From contig QZKF01000070.1 in assembly GCA_003599455.1 (NCBI GenBank), positions 1 through 44,849 of the forward strand: a DNA stretch of 44,849 nucleotides, read 5' to 3'. A program made the position numbers and the translations under genes. Positions 27,006 through 33,488 of the stretch are shown here, piece after piece; positions within the stretch are counted from its first letter, which is position 1, and each line of letters begins with the position of its first letter. The stretch is from Comamonadaceae bacterium (GTDB taxonomy: Bacteria; Pseudomonadota; Gammaproteobacteria; Burkholderiales; Burkholderiaceae_C). The notes under the pieces are model-generated. The model ran no database searches. It was not told the origin of the DNA and saw nothing but the letters and a program-made list of their open reading frames with translations.

Positions 27006-27644
27006 GTGAGCAACGAGCCTGAGCTTCTTCCCCTTCAACGGGACGTTCAGCGAGCGATAGGCCGTGCACTTCTCAGGTTCCAGCACTTGGAGAGAGTGCT
27101 CAAGGGCTTGGTGGCTGGTCGATTCACGTCAGCGATGCCAGGGCAGGCCGAGGCCGCTGCCAAACAGCGGCTCGAACAGGTAATGAACTCCCCGCTCGGC
27201 TGGCTCAAGGAGGAGCTGCTTGGGAAGTACCTGAATCCTGAGGGGAACGTCGCCGACGAGAGCGAGCTCGACAAGGCTGCAGCAAGGGGGCACATCGCCT
27301 TCCGCTTCAATCTTGAAGTCCCCGCGCAAGACCATGCGAGCCTTTCCCAGCACCTCTCAGTTGTGCATGAGCGTCGCAACGTGGTGGTACATCACTTCCT
27401 CGACACCTTCGACCTGCAGAGCCGAGAAAGCTGCTCGGCGGCCTTGGCGTACCTGGAAGAGACCCATCAACTGCTGGACACGCACCAGGGCGAAGTGCTG
27501 CTGTTTGCCGAGTGGGCGGCCAAGATGAACCAAGTGATGGCCAGGCAACTGCAAGGGCCGGAGTTTGCCGCGCTGTTGCAGGCAGGCAGAGAAGAGCTAG
27601 CTCCGCCGCCGAAGAAGAAGCGGCGCCGACGCGCTAGACGCTGA
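27006..27644 (+). CDS. HEPN-like protein (putative)
   Basis: 212 residues from a GTG at 27006. All-helical by composition. The segment HLSVVHERRNVVVHHFLDTF contains R-N-x-x-x-H, the R-x4-H arrangement seen in HEPN ribonucleases, and the N-terminal RALLRFQHLERVLKGLV resembles the first HEPN helix. The C-terminus is a very basic tail (PPPKKKRRRRARR) suited to binding nucleic acid. HEPN proteins are common RNase effectors of abortive-infection and toxin modules; assignment here rests on one motif. It precedes the HNH gene by 66 bp on the same strand. Confidence 0.5.
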   Translation: MSNEPELLPLQRDVQRAIGRALLRFQHLERVLKGLVAGRFTSAMPGQAEAAAKQRLEQVMNSPLGWLKEELLGKYLNPEGNVADESELDKAAARGHIAFRFNLEVPAQDHASLSQHLSVVHERRNVVVHHFLDTFDLQSRESCSAALAYLEETHQLLDTHQGEVLLFAEWAAKMNQVMARQLQGPEFAALLQAGREELAPPPKKKRRRRARR

Positions 27645-27710
27645 CGTTGTAGAGGTAGGTGGGAACCGCGTGACCAACACGTGAAATGAATAAAAGGCAG
27701 GGGGCAACGT

Positions 27711-28886
27711 ATGGACAAACCAATCAGCAAGTTCTTCGAGAGCTTGGACCTTCCGTTTCGGAACATTCGCTGGTCGTGGGGTGCGTGGCGAGACAACCTT
27801 CTCCTGCTTCGTACCTGGGACGACGAGTACCGAGGGCGCACGAAAACCGTCACTGTTCTGCGGGAGCCCTCGGGATACAACCAGTCCGAATCTTACGGAC
27901 TCGATGAACGCATCGTGCACTTGCAAGCCCTTTGGGGTGGTGAGCTCGCCGGGTACACGGTCATTGCAATGGTCAAAGACGCGGGCGCGCACCCTCGAGA
28001 AATCAAGACCTACAGGGATGATGTGGTTTTCAGCATCAAGCGTATCTCCGTCACGGCCGAGGGAGCAATCGTCGCCGAGCTCGGCGAGCTTGTTCCTGTC
28101 GCCGCGCTCAAGGCGCATGCCCTGACCCATCGCACCGAGGCTGGTGAGGGGCCGTTCCCCATTGAGGACTCAGCGCGTTCTGGACTGTCTACCGATTCAT
28201 ACCAGCAAAAGATTCCGGCCATCCGTGCATGGCTCATCGATGTCTGCCAAGCCAAGGGCACCGTGACCTACTCGGACGTCATGAACCGTTTTGGATTGAG
28301 CTTCTACCCGTTGCGCAATGCGATGAGCCGCCTTGGGCACGACTGTCGCAACGCGGGCGAACCCATCATCACGGCACTCATCGTCGACAAAGAGACTGGC
28401 CGCTGCTCGCAAGGTCTCTTCGATGAATTCCACATCGACGATGACATCCTTGAGCGGCAGCGATGCTATGCCCACTGGGCGGGGCAGGCACCAGAGCCTA
28501 CGCCGGAACCGCCTCCTGTTGTGCCATCGACCACTTCAAGCGAACAAGACCTCGAACAACGGGTAGCGCGGTTCTCGCAAGTGGAAGTCAGGCCGCAGCA
28601 ACGAGCGTTCCGTGAGGCCGTCTTCCGGGCCTGCGGCGGCAGGTGTGTCGTCAGTGGCTGTGATGTACCAGAAGCACTCGAGGCGGCCCACCTGCTCGGC
28701 CGAGACTGGCGGCAAGGCCACAACAGTGGCGCGGACGGCTTTCTGTTGCGACGCGACCTGCACACCCTCTATGACCGTGAGCTACTTCGAGTCTCCGCCG
28801 AGAGATTGGTGGAATTTGACGTGCGGGTGGCTGGCTACTACCGAGAATTTCACGGCACTACACTGCGCAACGAAACACCAGGGTGA
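27711..28886 (+). CDS. HNH endonuclease-domain protein
   Basis: 391 residues. The C-terminal about 100 residues are an HNH nuclease: FREAVFRACGGRCVVSGCDV, then EALEAAHLLGRDWRQGHNSG, ADGFLLRRDLHTLYDRELL, i.e. the H (AAH), N (NSG) and H (LH) with a Cys pair (CVVSGC) for metal, the HNH_2 subgroup. The N-terminal 250 residues are not recognised; a central helix-turn-helix-like part reads GTVTYSDVMNRFGLSFYPLR. A Pro-rich linker (PEPTPEPPPVVP) separates the two. Such domain layouts occur in modification-dependent and phage-targeting restriction enzymes. A purine-rich GGCAGGGGG lies before the ATG. The next small gene starts 4 bp after its stop. Confidence 0.75.
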   Translation: MDKPISKFFESLDLPFRNIRWSWGAWRDNLLLLRTWDDEYRGRTKTVTVLREPSGYNQSESYGLDERIVHLQALWGGELAGYTVIAMVKDAGAHPREIKTYRDDVVFSIKRISVTAEGAIVAELGELVPVAALKAHALTHRTEAGEGPFPIEDSARSGLSTDSYQQKIPAIRAWLIDVCQAKGTVTYSDVMNRFGLSFYPLRNAMSRLGHDCRNAGEPIITALIVDKETGRCSQGLFDEFHIDDDILERQRCYAHWAGQAPEPTPEPPPVVPSTTSSEQDLEQRVARFSQVEVRPQQRAFREAVFRACGGRCVVSGCDVPEALEAAHLLGRDWRQGHNSGADGFLLRRDLHTLYDRELLRVSAERLVEFDVRVAGYYREFHGTTLRNETPG

Positions 28887-28890
28887 AGTG

Positions 28891-29073
28891 ATGAATGCAA
28901 TTGATATCCTGCGCCGCGTGACGAAGTCGAAGAGTGAAGTGCAAGCAGTCGAAGCCGTCGTCAAACGCTATGGTTCATCCGTGCGGGAGAACGTCAGCAG
29001 CGATGACCCGGTGGCGGTGCTCCGCGCAGCCTGGTTAAACGAGAAGTACATCACTCGTCCACGTGCCAAGTGA
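28891..29073 (+). CDS. Small 60-residue protein in operon with the HNH gene
   Basis: MNAIDILRRVTKSKSEVQAV continues to WLNEKYITRPRAK. It begins 4 bp after the HNH stop, with GGGTGAAGTG covering the stop codon as ribosome-binding region, so it should be translated with it. Not recognised. A small partner or immunity-like factor for the nuclease is possible but only inferred from position. Confidence 0.5.
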   Translation: MNAIDILRRVTKSKSEVQAVEAVVKRYGSSVRENVSSDDPVAVLRAAWLNEKYITRPRAK

Positions 29074-29134
29074 AGCGCGGCAACAGGCTGATTCCCGCGC
29101 TGTCTTAGCTAACGCACGGGGCGGAATTCTTGTT

Positions 29135-29857
29135 CTACGGTGCCTTGCGCTTCGCGAGCACGGAAGTCAACTTGGCCACTGATTGACTGGGTAACCGGTC
29201 CGAATTGGGGGCTGCCACATATTTGAAGCTGCTGCCAGCCGTATCCCAGTCAAAAATCTGGACGTCAACAACCTCAAAGCCGTTGGGCGCGAAAACGTGG
29301 GTGTCGTAATCGTCTTTTAGCTCGTGTTTTACGAAATCCTCGGGGGCTCCCGCCACCATGCCCGCGCGATTTGCCAGATGCACCCATTCCACGGAGGGTG
29401 GACAAAGGCCCTTTGAGAACAGTGCATCTTCCACGCTCTGCCGGTACTTCTCCGCACGTTCCCTTAACGGGACGCTGGCATCCACATACTTTTCTTGGTC
29501 ATCGGCGTTTGACCCAATGAACCAGCATGCAAGGACCTTGGGGGCGAAATTCTTGATTGCCTGCACGCTCTGGGCTGAGGGCTCAAAGACATCGACAGAC
29601 AGGACTTCTGCAGCTACCCCTACAGTGGAAAGACGCGCGCGAGCCGTGTGAGCTAAGTGCACGTTGCTGTCGATGGCCAACACTTCACGAGTGCTGGCCA
29701 ACGCGAGTGTGGCGAGTCCGCTTCCCGAACCGATTTCGAGGACCCGCCCCTGAGGCGTGATTTCGCTCAAGACTCTGTAAATACCGTTGCCGTCAAAGAG
29801 GGTGGATTCCCTCTCCCAGTGCTCCGCGTAGGATTTTGGGTCCAATCGGGTTTGCAT
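29135..29857 (-). CDS. Class I SAM-dependent methyltransferase
   Basis: 240 residues from the ATG at 29857 (MQTRLDPKSYAEHWERESTL), preceded by AAGGAG at ideal spacing. Motif I is GRVLEIGSGSGLATLALAST, and EVLAIDSN gives the acidic residue contacting the SAM ribose. No DNA-methylase NPPY/PC motif is present, so a small-molecule, protein or tRNA target is more likely. It lies 97 bp upstream of the ToxN stop, on the same strand but with no shared promoter visible. Confidence 0.75.
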   Translation of the reverse strand: MQTRLDPKSYAEHWERESTLFDGNGIYRVLSEITPQGRVLEIGSGSGLATLALASTREVLAIDSNVHLAHTARARLSTVGVAAEVLSVDVFEPSAQSVQAIKNFAPKVLACWFIGSNADDQEKYVDASVPLRERAEKYRQSVEDALFSKGLCPPSVEWVHLANRAGMVAGAPEDFVKHELKDDYDTHVFAPNGFEVVDVQIFDWDTAGSSFKYVAAPNSDRLPSQSVAKLTSVLAKRKAP

Positions 29858-29953
29858 GAATGCTCCTTGAGTCAAGCCGCGACGTGGTCGCGTAGGGCGC
29901 GTCAGCAGGCAGGTAGGTGCGTTAAAGCGGCTGAGAGTCGTACCTCGCGCAGC

Positions 29954-30457
29954 CTACGCAGCCTTCTTGAAATTCTTGTACTCGTCTACGAGCTTGGGAA
30001 TATCGCAGGAAACTCTTACGAAAAAGGGGCTGCGCTTTACCACAACGTGTTCATAGAGCTTGGCGGCTCGCTCGATGATTTCCTCGCGGTTTGCCTTGAT
30101 GAACTCGTACTGGAGATGCAGCAGCTTTTTGTACCGTTCGTTCTGAGCACCCATGTCGAGTTCGGCAATTTCGCTGTCCAAGACCGGAATCAAGTAGTTC
30201 AGTGAAATCATCCCGAGCTTGTTGCCCGGATTGGTCCGCTCATGAAGTTTGAAGGCCGTGCATGAAGACGACTGGATTTTTTCCTGCGTCGATTTATACG
30301 ACGTCAGAGGTGCCAAGAACTTGTGGCTTCCAATTTCCAGAACTACGCCAATGTAGACTTTGCTGCCCTTATAGTTAATCCCGCCGTTGCTTGGTACTTT
30401 GCCGTCGAACCCCTGCAGATAGGTGATGTATTCATCCGAGACCGTGTAGAACCGCAT
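29954..30457 (-). CDS. toxN: Type III toxin ToxN (endoribonuclease)
   Basis: 167 residues from ATG 30457 (MRFYTVSDEYITYLQGFDGK), with AAGGA before it; the frame upstream is the antitoxin terminator read through and is not coding. The sequence follows the ToxN/AbiQ family closely: FYTVSDEYITYLQ at the start, YIGVVLEIGSHKFLAPLTSY, TAFKLHERTNPGNKLGMISL, NYLIPVLDSEIAELD, YKKLLHLQYEFIKANREEI. Tyr10 and Thr52-Ser53 of the LTS motif match residues known to matter in ToxN. The toxin cuts mRNA at A-rich sites and is held inactive by a repeat RNA. Directly upstream lie the repeats, terminator and promoter expected for the system. Likely phage abortive infection. Confidence 0.9.
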   Translation of the reverse strand: MRFYTVSDEYITYLQGFDGKVPSNGGINYKGSKVYIGVVLEIGSHKFLAPLTSYKSTQEKIQSSSCTAFKLHERTNPGNKLGMISLNYLIPVLDSEIAELDMGAQNERYKKLLHLQYEFIKANREEIIERAAKLYEHVVVKRSPFFVRVSCDIPKLVDEYKNFKKAA

Positions 30458-30480
30458 TTTTCCTTTTTCTCCCTGAGGCA

Positions 30481-30508
30481 AAAAAAAAGCGGCTTTCGCC
30501 ACTTTTTT
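30481..30508 (-). terminator. Terminator between toxI and toxN
   Basis: On the minus strand AAAAAAGTGGC-GAAA-GCCGC followed by eight T. Type III systems use such an element to make much more antitoxin RNA than toxin mRNA. ToxN starts 23 bp downstream. Confidence 0.85.
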
Positions 30509-30608
30509 CTCCCGCTGTAGGGCAACGGGACCCGATTTCAAGTTCGCACTTAAGGTAGCGTATCACCTGAGTTTCAAGTTCGCACTTAAAGGCAGCGTAT
30601 CTCCTGAG
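30481..30608 (-). ncRNA. toxI: ToxI antitoxin RNA: two 36-37-nt tandem repeats plus attenuating terminator
   Basis: On the minus strand, repeat 1 (30608-30572, 37 nt, starting CTCAGGAGATACGCTGCC) and repeat 2 (30571-30536, 36 nt, starting CTCAGGTGATACGCTACC) are head-to-tail and end with the identical block TAAGTGCGAACTTGAAA. A few bases after repeat 2 (TCGGGT) could be a degenerate third start. Then a terminator follows (see separate entry). This is the layout of type III antitoxins, where ToxN cuts the precursor into single repeat units that fold as pseudoknots and bind the toxin. The expected start of transcription falls at the first base of repeat 1. Confidence 0.88.
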
Positions 30609-30614
30609 GTGCTG

Positions 30615-30643
30615 AGTATAGCGCAGCGTTTCTTGAGCGTCAA
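30615..30643 (-). promoter_or_regulatory. Sigma70-type promoter of toxIN
   Basis: Minus strand: -35 TTGACG (30643-30638), 17-bp spacer, -10 TATACT (30620-30615). Near-consensus and correctly placed 7 bp before the first antitoxin repeat. Confidence 0.85.
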
Positions 30644-30690
30644 GGACGCTAACCCCTCAGTGCCGCGAGAGTCGACTTCAGTGCTGCAGG

Positions 30691-31023
30691 TCAGGCGATG
30701 AGCGCGTCTACGCCCTTGGATTCGACAAGCTGCAGTAGCTTGGCGGCTGCCCCGCTGGGGTGCTTGTTCGCCGTAGGTGACTCCCACTTTTGAACCGTCG
30801 AAACACTCACGTTCAAGAACGAGGCGAACACTGCCTGGCTCATCTTCGCGATGCGTGTACGGACGGAAACGACACGCTCGGGCGGGTATTCGGGCGGCAG
30901 GTCGCAGAGCGCCTTCATGCGGGTCATATCCGCCTGTGAAATCACCCCGTAGCGGTTCAGGTCTGTGGCACTCTCCAGCAACTCGCGGAGAACGCGAGCC
31001 TCTTCATTGTTTCGCTTCGGCAT
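30691..31023 (-). CDS. XRE-type helix-turn-helix regulator (orphan HigA/NadS-like antitoxin)
   Basis: 110 residues. The helix-turn-helix is VRTRIAKMSQAVFASFLNVS followed by VSTVQKWESPTANKHPSGAA, the pattern of HigA/NadS-type antitoxins of the RelE/HigB class. GGAG lies 6-9 bp before the ATG. Such genes normally adjoin a RelE-like toxin, but none is present; upstream there is only a 23-codon frame (ATG at 31072, MERPVVLAADGTTKEICDAE) that overlaps its start. Its own promoter carries a palindrome, so it likely represses itself. It lies 48 bp before the toxIN promoter on the same strand and could influence that system. Confidence 0.72.
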   Translation of the reverse strand: MPKRNNEEARVLRELLESATDLNRYGVISQADMTRMKALCDLPPEYPPERVVSVRTRIAKMSQAVFASFLNVSVSTVQKWESPTANKHPSGAAAKLLQLVESKGVDALIA

Positions 31024-31084
31024 CGCAAATCTCCTTCGTTGTGCCGTCGGCAGCCAGCACTACCGGTCGCTCCATATTGGCTTA

Positions 31085-31103
31085 GGTATAGCACACAGTG
31101 CTA
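31085..31103 (-). promoter_or_regulatory. Palindromic operator overlapping the -10 of the HTH gene
   Basis: TAGCAC-ACA-GTGCTA (31089-31103) overlaps TATACC (minus strand, 31090-31085), a fair -10. Placement fits autorepression by the downstream helix-turn-helix protein. Confidence 0.5.
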
Positions 31104-31156
31104 GGGCCATGCATCTTGCCCTGCCCGATAAAGAAGGCAGAACCCCGGGGCCTGAG

Positions 31157-31213
31157 TGCATAAACGTTTGCGAATAGCTACCTTATGTGTCTTCGTAGGC
31201 AAACATTTATGCA
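31157..31213. repeat. 15-bp near-perfect inverted repeat between the two regulator genes
   Basis: TGCATAAACGTTTGC (31157-31171) and GCAAACATTTATGCA (31199-31213) match at 14 of 15 positions; CTAC/GTAG inside may extend the hairpin. A second dyad CAACGT...ACGTTG lies at 31222-31242. Could be operators or a recombination/attachment structure. The stretch 31104-31273 holds no gene. Confidence 0.5.
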
Positions 31214-31273
31214 GCCGACGCCAACGTAGTCTGCGGACGTTGAGCCCCTTCGCAGCTTGATTACATACACATC

Positions 31274-31302
31274 TTGAACGTCTTTCTGTATGGACGTACA
31301 GT
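31274..31302 (+). promoter_or_regulatory. SOS-type promoter: LexA box over the -10 of the LexA-like gene
   Basis: -35 TTGAAC (31274-31279), 17-bp spacer, -10 TACAGT (31297-31302). The LexA box CTGTATGGACGTACAG (31286-31301) fits CTGT-N8-ACAG perfectly and covers spacer and -10, so a bound repressor would block the promoter. Confidence 0.8.
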
Positions 31303-31337
31303 TGTCGCATCGAACAAACGTTCAAGAGATGCAGCAC

Positions 31338-31922
31338 ATGACCACCGCCCCCGACACGCGCCACCTGGCGGCCCTGCGGACCCACTGGAAGCGCCACAAG
31401 ACCTTCCCGTCGATGGCCAAGCTTGCCGCCACGCTGGGCCTGTCGTCCTCAGGCTCGGTCTTCGCCGTTGTGGGCCGCCTCTCCGAGGCTGGGTACCTGG
31501 AGCGCGTTGACGGGCGCGTCGCACCCACGCGCAAGTTCTTCAGCTACCCGGTGGTGGGCCGGGTCCGTGCCGGCCTCCCGCAGCTTGCGTCCCAAGAAAC
31601 CTTTGAGGCCCTCAACATCGAGGACGTCCTTGTCCGCGACCCCAATCGCACCTCGTTCTGCCATGTGCGCGGCGACTCGATGCGCGATGCCGGCTTGCTC
31701 GATGGAGACGTGGTCGTCGTTGAGGCCAACGCACTGCCCAAGTCCGGCGACATCGTTGTCGCGGTCGTCGACGGCCAGACGACCGTCAAATACCTGCGCA
31801 TGGACGCTAGTGGTGCCTGGCTCCTCGAGCCCGCCAACCCGGCCTACAGCGCCATCAAGCCCAACGACTCCCTGGAAATCCTGGGCGTGGTTGTGGGCTC
31901 CTTCAGAAGCTACCGGAGGTGA
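31338..31922 (+). CDS. LexA-like self-cleaving repressor (S24 peptidase)
   Basis: 194 residues from ATG 31338 (MTTAPDTRHLAALRTHWKRH). The frame is open from 31290, but that start would lie inside the LexA box. The N-terminal winged helix (PSMAKLAATLGLSSSGSVFA VVGRLSEAGYLE) is LexA-like. The cleavage site is Ala78-Gly79 (VRAGLPQ), catalytic Ser114 (HVRGDSMRDAGLLDGDVVVV) and Lys151 (TTVKYLRM). It should therefore be cut upon RecA activation. It is probably not the host's main LexA, since it sits in the transposon; likely a cargo repressor tying the element to DNA damage. A small hairpin GCGGC-GTAA-GCCGC follows at 31945-31958. Confidence 0.85.
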   Translation: MTTAPDTRHLAALRTHWKRHKTFPSMAKLAATLGLSSSGSVFAVVGRLSEAGYLERVDGRVAPTRKFFSYPVVGRVRAGLPQLASQETFEALNIEDVLVRDPNRTSFCHVRGDSMRDAGLLDGDVVVVEANALPKSGDIVVAVVDGQTTVKYLRMDASGAWLLEPANPAYSAIKPNDSLEILGVVVGSFRSYRR

Positions 31923-32054
31923 CCCACTGAACACCTCCAGCACTGCGGCGTAAGCCGCTTTCCACCCTCACCAGTTCACGTGCCCCAAGAGGGGCGCGCG
32001 GACCTTCTTTTGCCCTCGATATGCGGCCACTGCGCCGCAGGGAGAAGTCTTGCC

Positions 32055-32393
32055 ATGTCAGCCCCAACCTGGGTCCACGCACCCGTCCTTGAGCCTCCCG
32101 AGGTCTACCTCAGCGAGTGGAGCGCCTTCGTCAGTGGTTGGCCCGACGAAACGCATCCGCTCACCACCCATCTGGTGGGCTACCGCGCAGCGACAGGCAA
32201 ATCACGCACGAGTTCTGCCGTGGTCCGTTTCGACATGCAGCGACGTCGAGCGGTGACCAAGAGCCGCAAGGTCTATGAGCTGGTGGGGCCACCCAACCGC
32301 GAGTCCGATGCCCGGTTCATGCGTATCCCGTGGCTGGTCATCAATGAATGCCGGTACGTGCGCGACGCCACCTCGGAATTCCTCAACAGCTGA
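32055..32393 (+). CDS. Hypothetical protein, 112 residues
   Basis: From ATG 32055 (MSAPTWVHAPVLEPPEVYLS) with GGGAGA 10 bp upstream. Strand-rich, with a basic middle (RFDMQRRRAVTKSRKVYELV) and ending RYVRDATSEFLNS. Not recognised; no membrane helix. The next gene follows after 17 bp, so these two probably form an operon downstream of the LexA-like gene. GC content is high like the rest of the right part of the element. Confidence 0.55.
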   Translation: MSAPTWVHAPVLEPPEVYLSEWSAFVSGWPDETHPLTTHLVGYRAATGKSRTSSAVVRFDMQRRRAVTKSRKVYELVGPPNRESDARFMRIPWLVINECRYVRDATSEFLNS

Positions 32394-32410
32394 AAAAAGA
32401 GAAAGAAACC

Positions 32411-33073
32411 ATGTTCATCATCATGCTCAGCGACACCCCCAACGAGCCAGGCCGGGTGCTTGGCGTACTCGGCCAGAGCGCCGAAGGCCCTGTCTGCGAA
32501 TGCACGCTGGCCCTGCGCACTTTTGCGGGCAAGTCCCGCACGCTGACCCTGCGCGACTATCCCCGAGGCCTCGAGCCGGTTTGCGCCTTGGTTGTGCGAC
32601 TGCTGGCGCAGGTACCAGCCGAGCAGCGCCCAGTCTCCATGGGTGGCGTCAAGCACGCCAGCCTCAGCGTCTACCGAGGACTCAGAATCCACGATTCCCG
32701 GCTGGTGGAGCACCTGGTGGCCCGATGCGGCCCCGTGCTTCTGGATGTCGATGTCGCCGATGAGCTCGACGAGCGCTCCGCCACCCACATGGCTCGCGGG
32801 TACCGCTCGACCTTTGACCTGTTGGAGCACGCGGCGGCCACGCTGTGGTGGCCTGGGGAGGCCCCGCCGGCGCTGCGCCCGCTCACCGACGTACCGGTGC
32901 ACGAAGGCGAGGGCACTGGCTGGGTCTTGGAGCAAGACATTCCTGCATACGCCCGGCGGCGCCTGCTGCATCACCTCGGTGGTTTCAGGGGACCCAACCC
33001 GTACGCCTACTTTGCGGACGACTGGCGCGAGTTCCTGGCCTCGCTCGGCGCAGCCCGCCTTGTGCGGCCGTGA
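32411..33073 (+). CDS. Hypothetical protein, 220 residues
   Basis: From ATG 32411 (MFIIMLSDTPNEPGRVLGVL), preceded by a purine-rich AAAGAGAAAG. Not recognised. Composition suggests a mixed alpha/beta soluble protein; the C-terminus is aromatic-rich (NPYAYFADDWREFLASLG). Cotranscribed with the previous gene by spacing. Confidence 0.6.
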   Translation: MFIIMLSDTPNEPGRVLGVLGQSAEGPVCECTLALRTFAGKSRTLTLRDYPRGLEPVCALVVRLLAQVPAEQRPVSMGGVKHASLSVYRGLRIHDSRLVEHLVARCGPVLLDVDVADELDERSATHMARGYRSTFDLLEHAAATLWWPGEAPPALRPLTDVPVHEGEGTGWVLEQDIPAYARRRLLHHLGGFRGPNPYAYFADDWREFLASLGAARLVRP

Positions 33074-33074
33074 C

Positions 33075-33088
33075 TTCGCAAATGCGAA
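33075..33088. promoter_or_regulatory. Palindrome upstream of the transposase operon
   Basis: TTCGCA-AA-TGCGAA, 95 bp before the first gene of the transposase operon, directly after the previous stop codon. The 109-bp gap 33074-33182 is AT-richer than the surroundings (GCATATTTAGTAAATG) and is the likely promoter region; the palindrome may be its operator. Confidence 0.4.
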
Positions 33089-33182
33089 CACCAAGGTCGG
33101 AAGCATATTTAGTAAATGTCAAAAGGATTTTCGCTTTCGCCACTTTGATGAAATACCCGCTGACCCGCTACTCCTAAATTCC

Positions 33183-33488
33183 ATGCAAGTCCGAATCCGC
33201 CCCCTGCGCAAGCAAGGTGTCCTCATCACCCGCGAAGAGCTCTCGCGTCGCCCGCCGCACGTTGGCCGCTTGCGCGTGGCCGAAGAGCGCGACCCTGCAT
33301 TGGCGCGCCCGGTCCTGCGCGCCCAGTTGCTCGACAGCACCTCCGGCACCGAGACCGATGTGCTGCCGCAGCTCAACGATGCGCGGCTGCTGTGGGTGGA
33401 CAAAGGAGAGATGCGACTGCTCGGTACCGAGCGCCTGAAAGACGCCGAGTACGCCCAGACCTGGCTGGTGGAGCAATCGCCATGCTGA
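33183..33488 (+). CDS. Small protein, first gene of the transposase operon
   Basis: 101 residues (MQVRIRPLRKQGVLITREEL ...). Contains LRAQLLDSTSGTETDVLPQL and the pattern ARLLWVDKGEMRLLGTERL, giving a beta-rich impression. Not recognised. Its stop overlaps the start of the next gene by 7 bp, so the pair is translationally coupled and leads into the transposase. A transposition-accessory role is inferred from position only. Confidence 0.6.
   Translation: MQVRIRPLRKQGVLITREELSRRPPHVGRLRVAEERDPALARPVLRAQLLDSTSGTETDVLPQLNDARLLWVDKGEMRLLGTERLKDAEYAQTWLVEQSPC

Noticed and set aside
30458..30541. N-terminal extension of ToxN (start at 30541)
   Set aside because: This part is the antitoxin terminator and leader read in frame; the family starts at MRFYT with a good Shine-Dalgarno at 30457.
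30530..30610. CRISPR-like repeats
   Set aside because: The two repeats are directly adjacent without spacers, there is no cas gene, and they match the type III antitoxin layout.
31024..31072. Missing RelE/HigB toxin in front of the HTH gene
   Set aside because: The 23-codon frame from 31072 has no RelE features and is too short to be a toxin.
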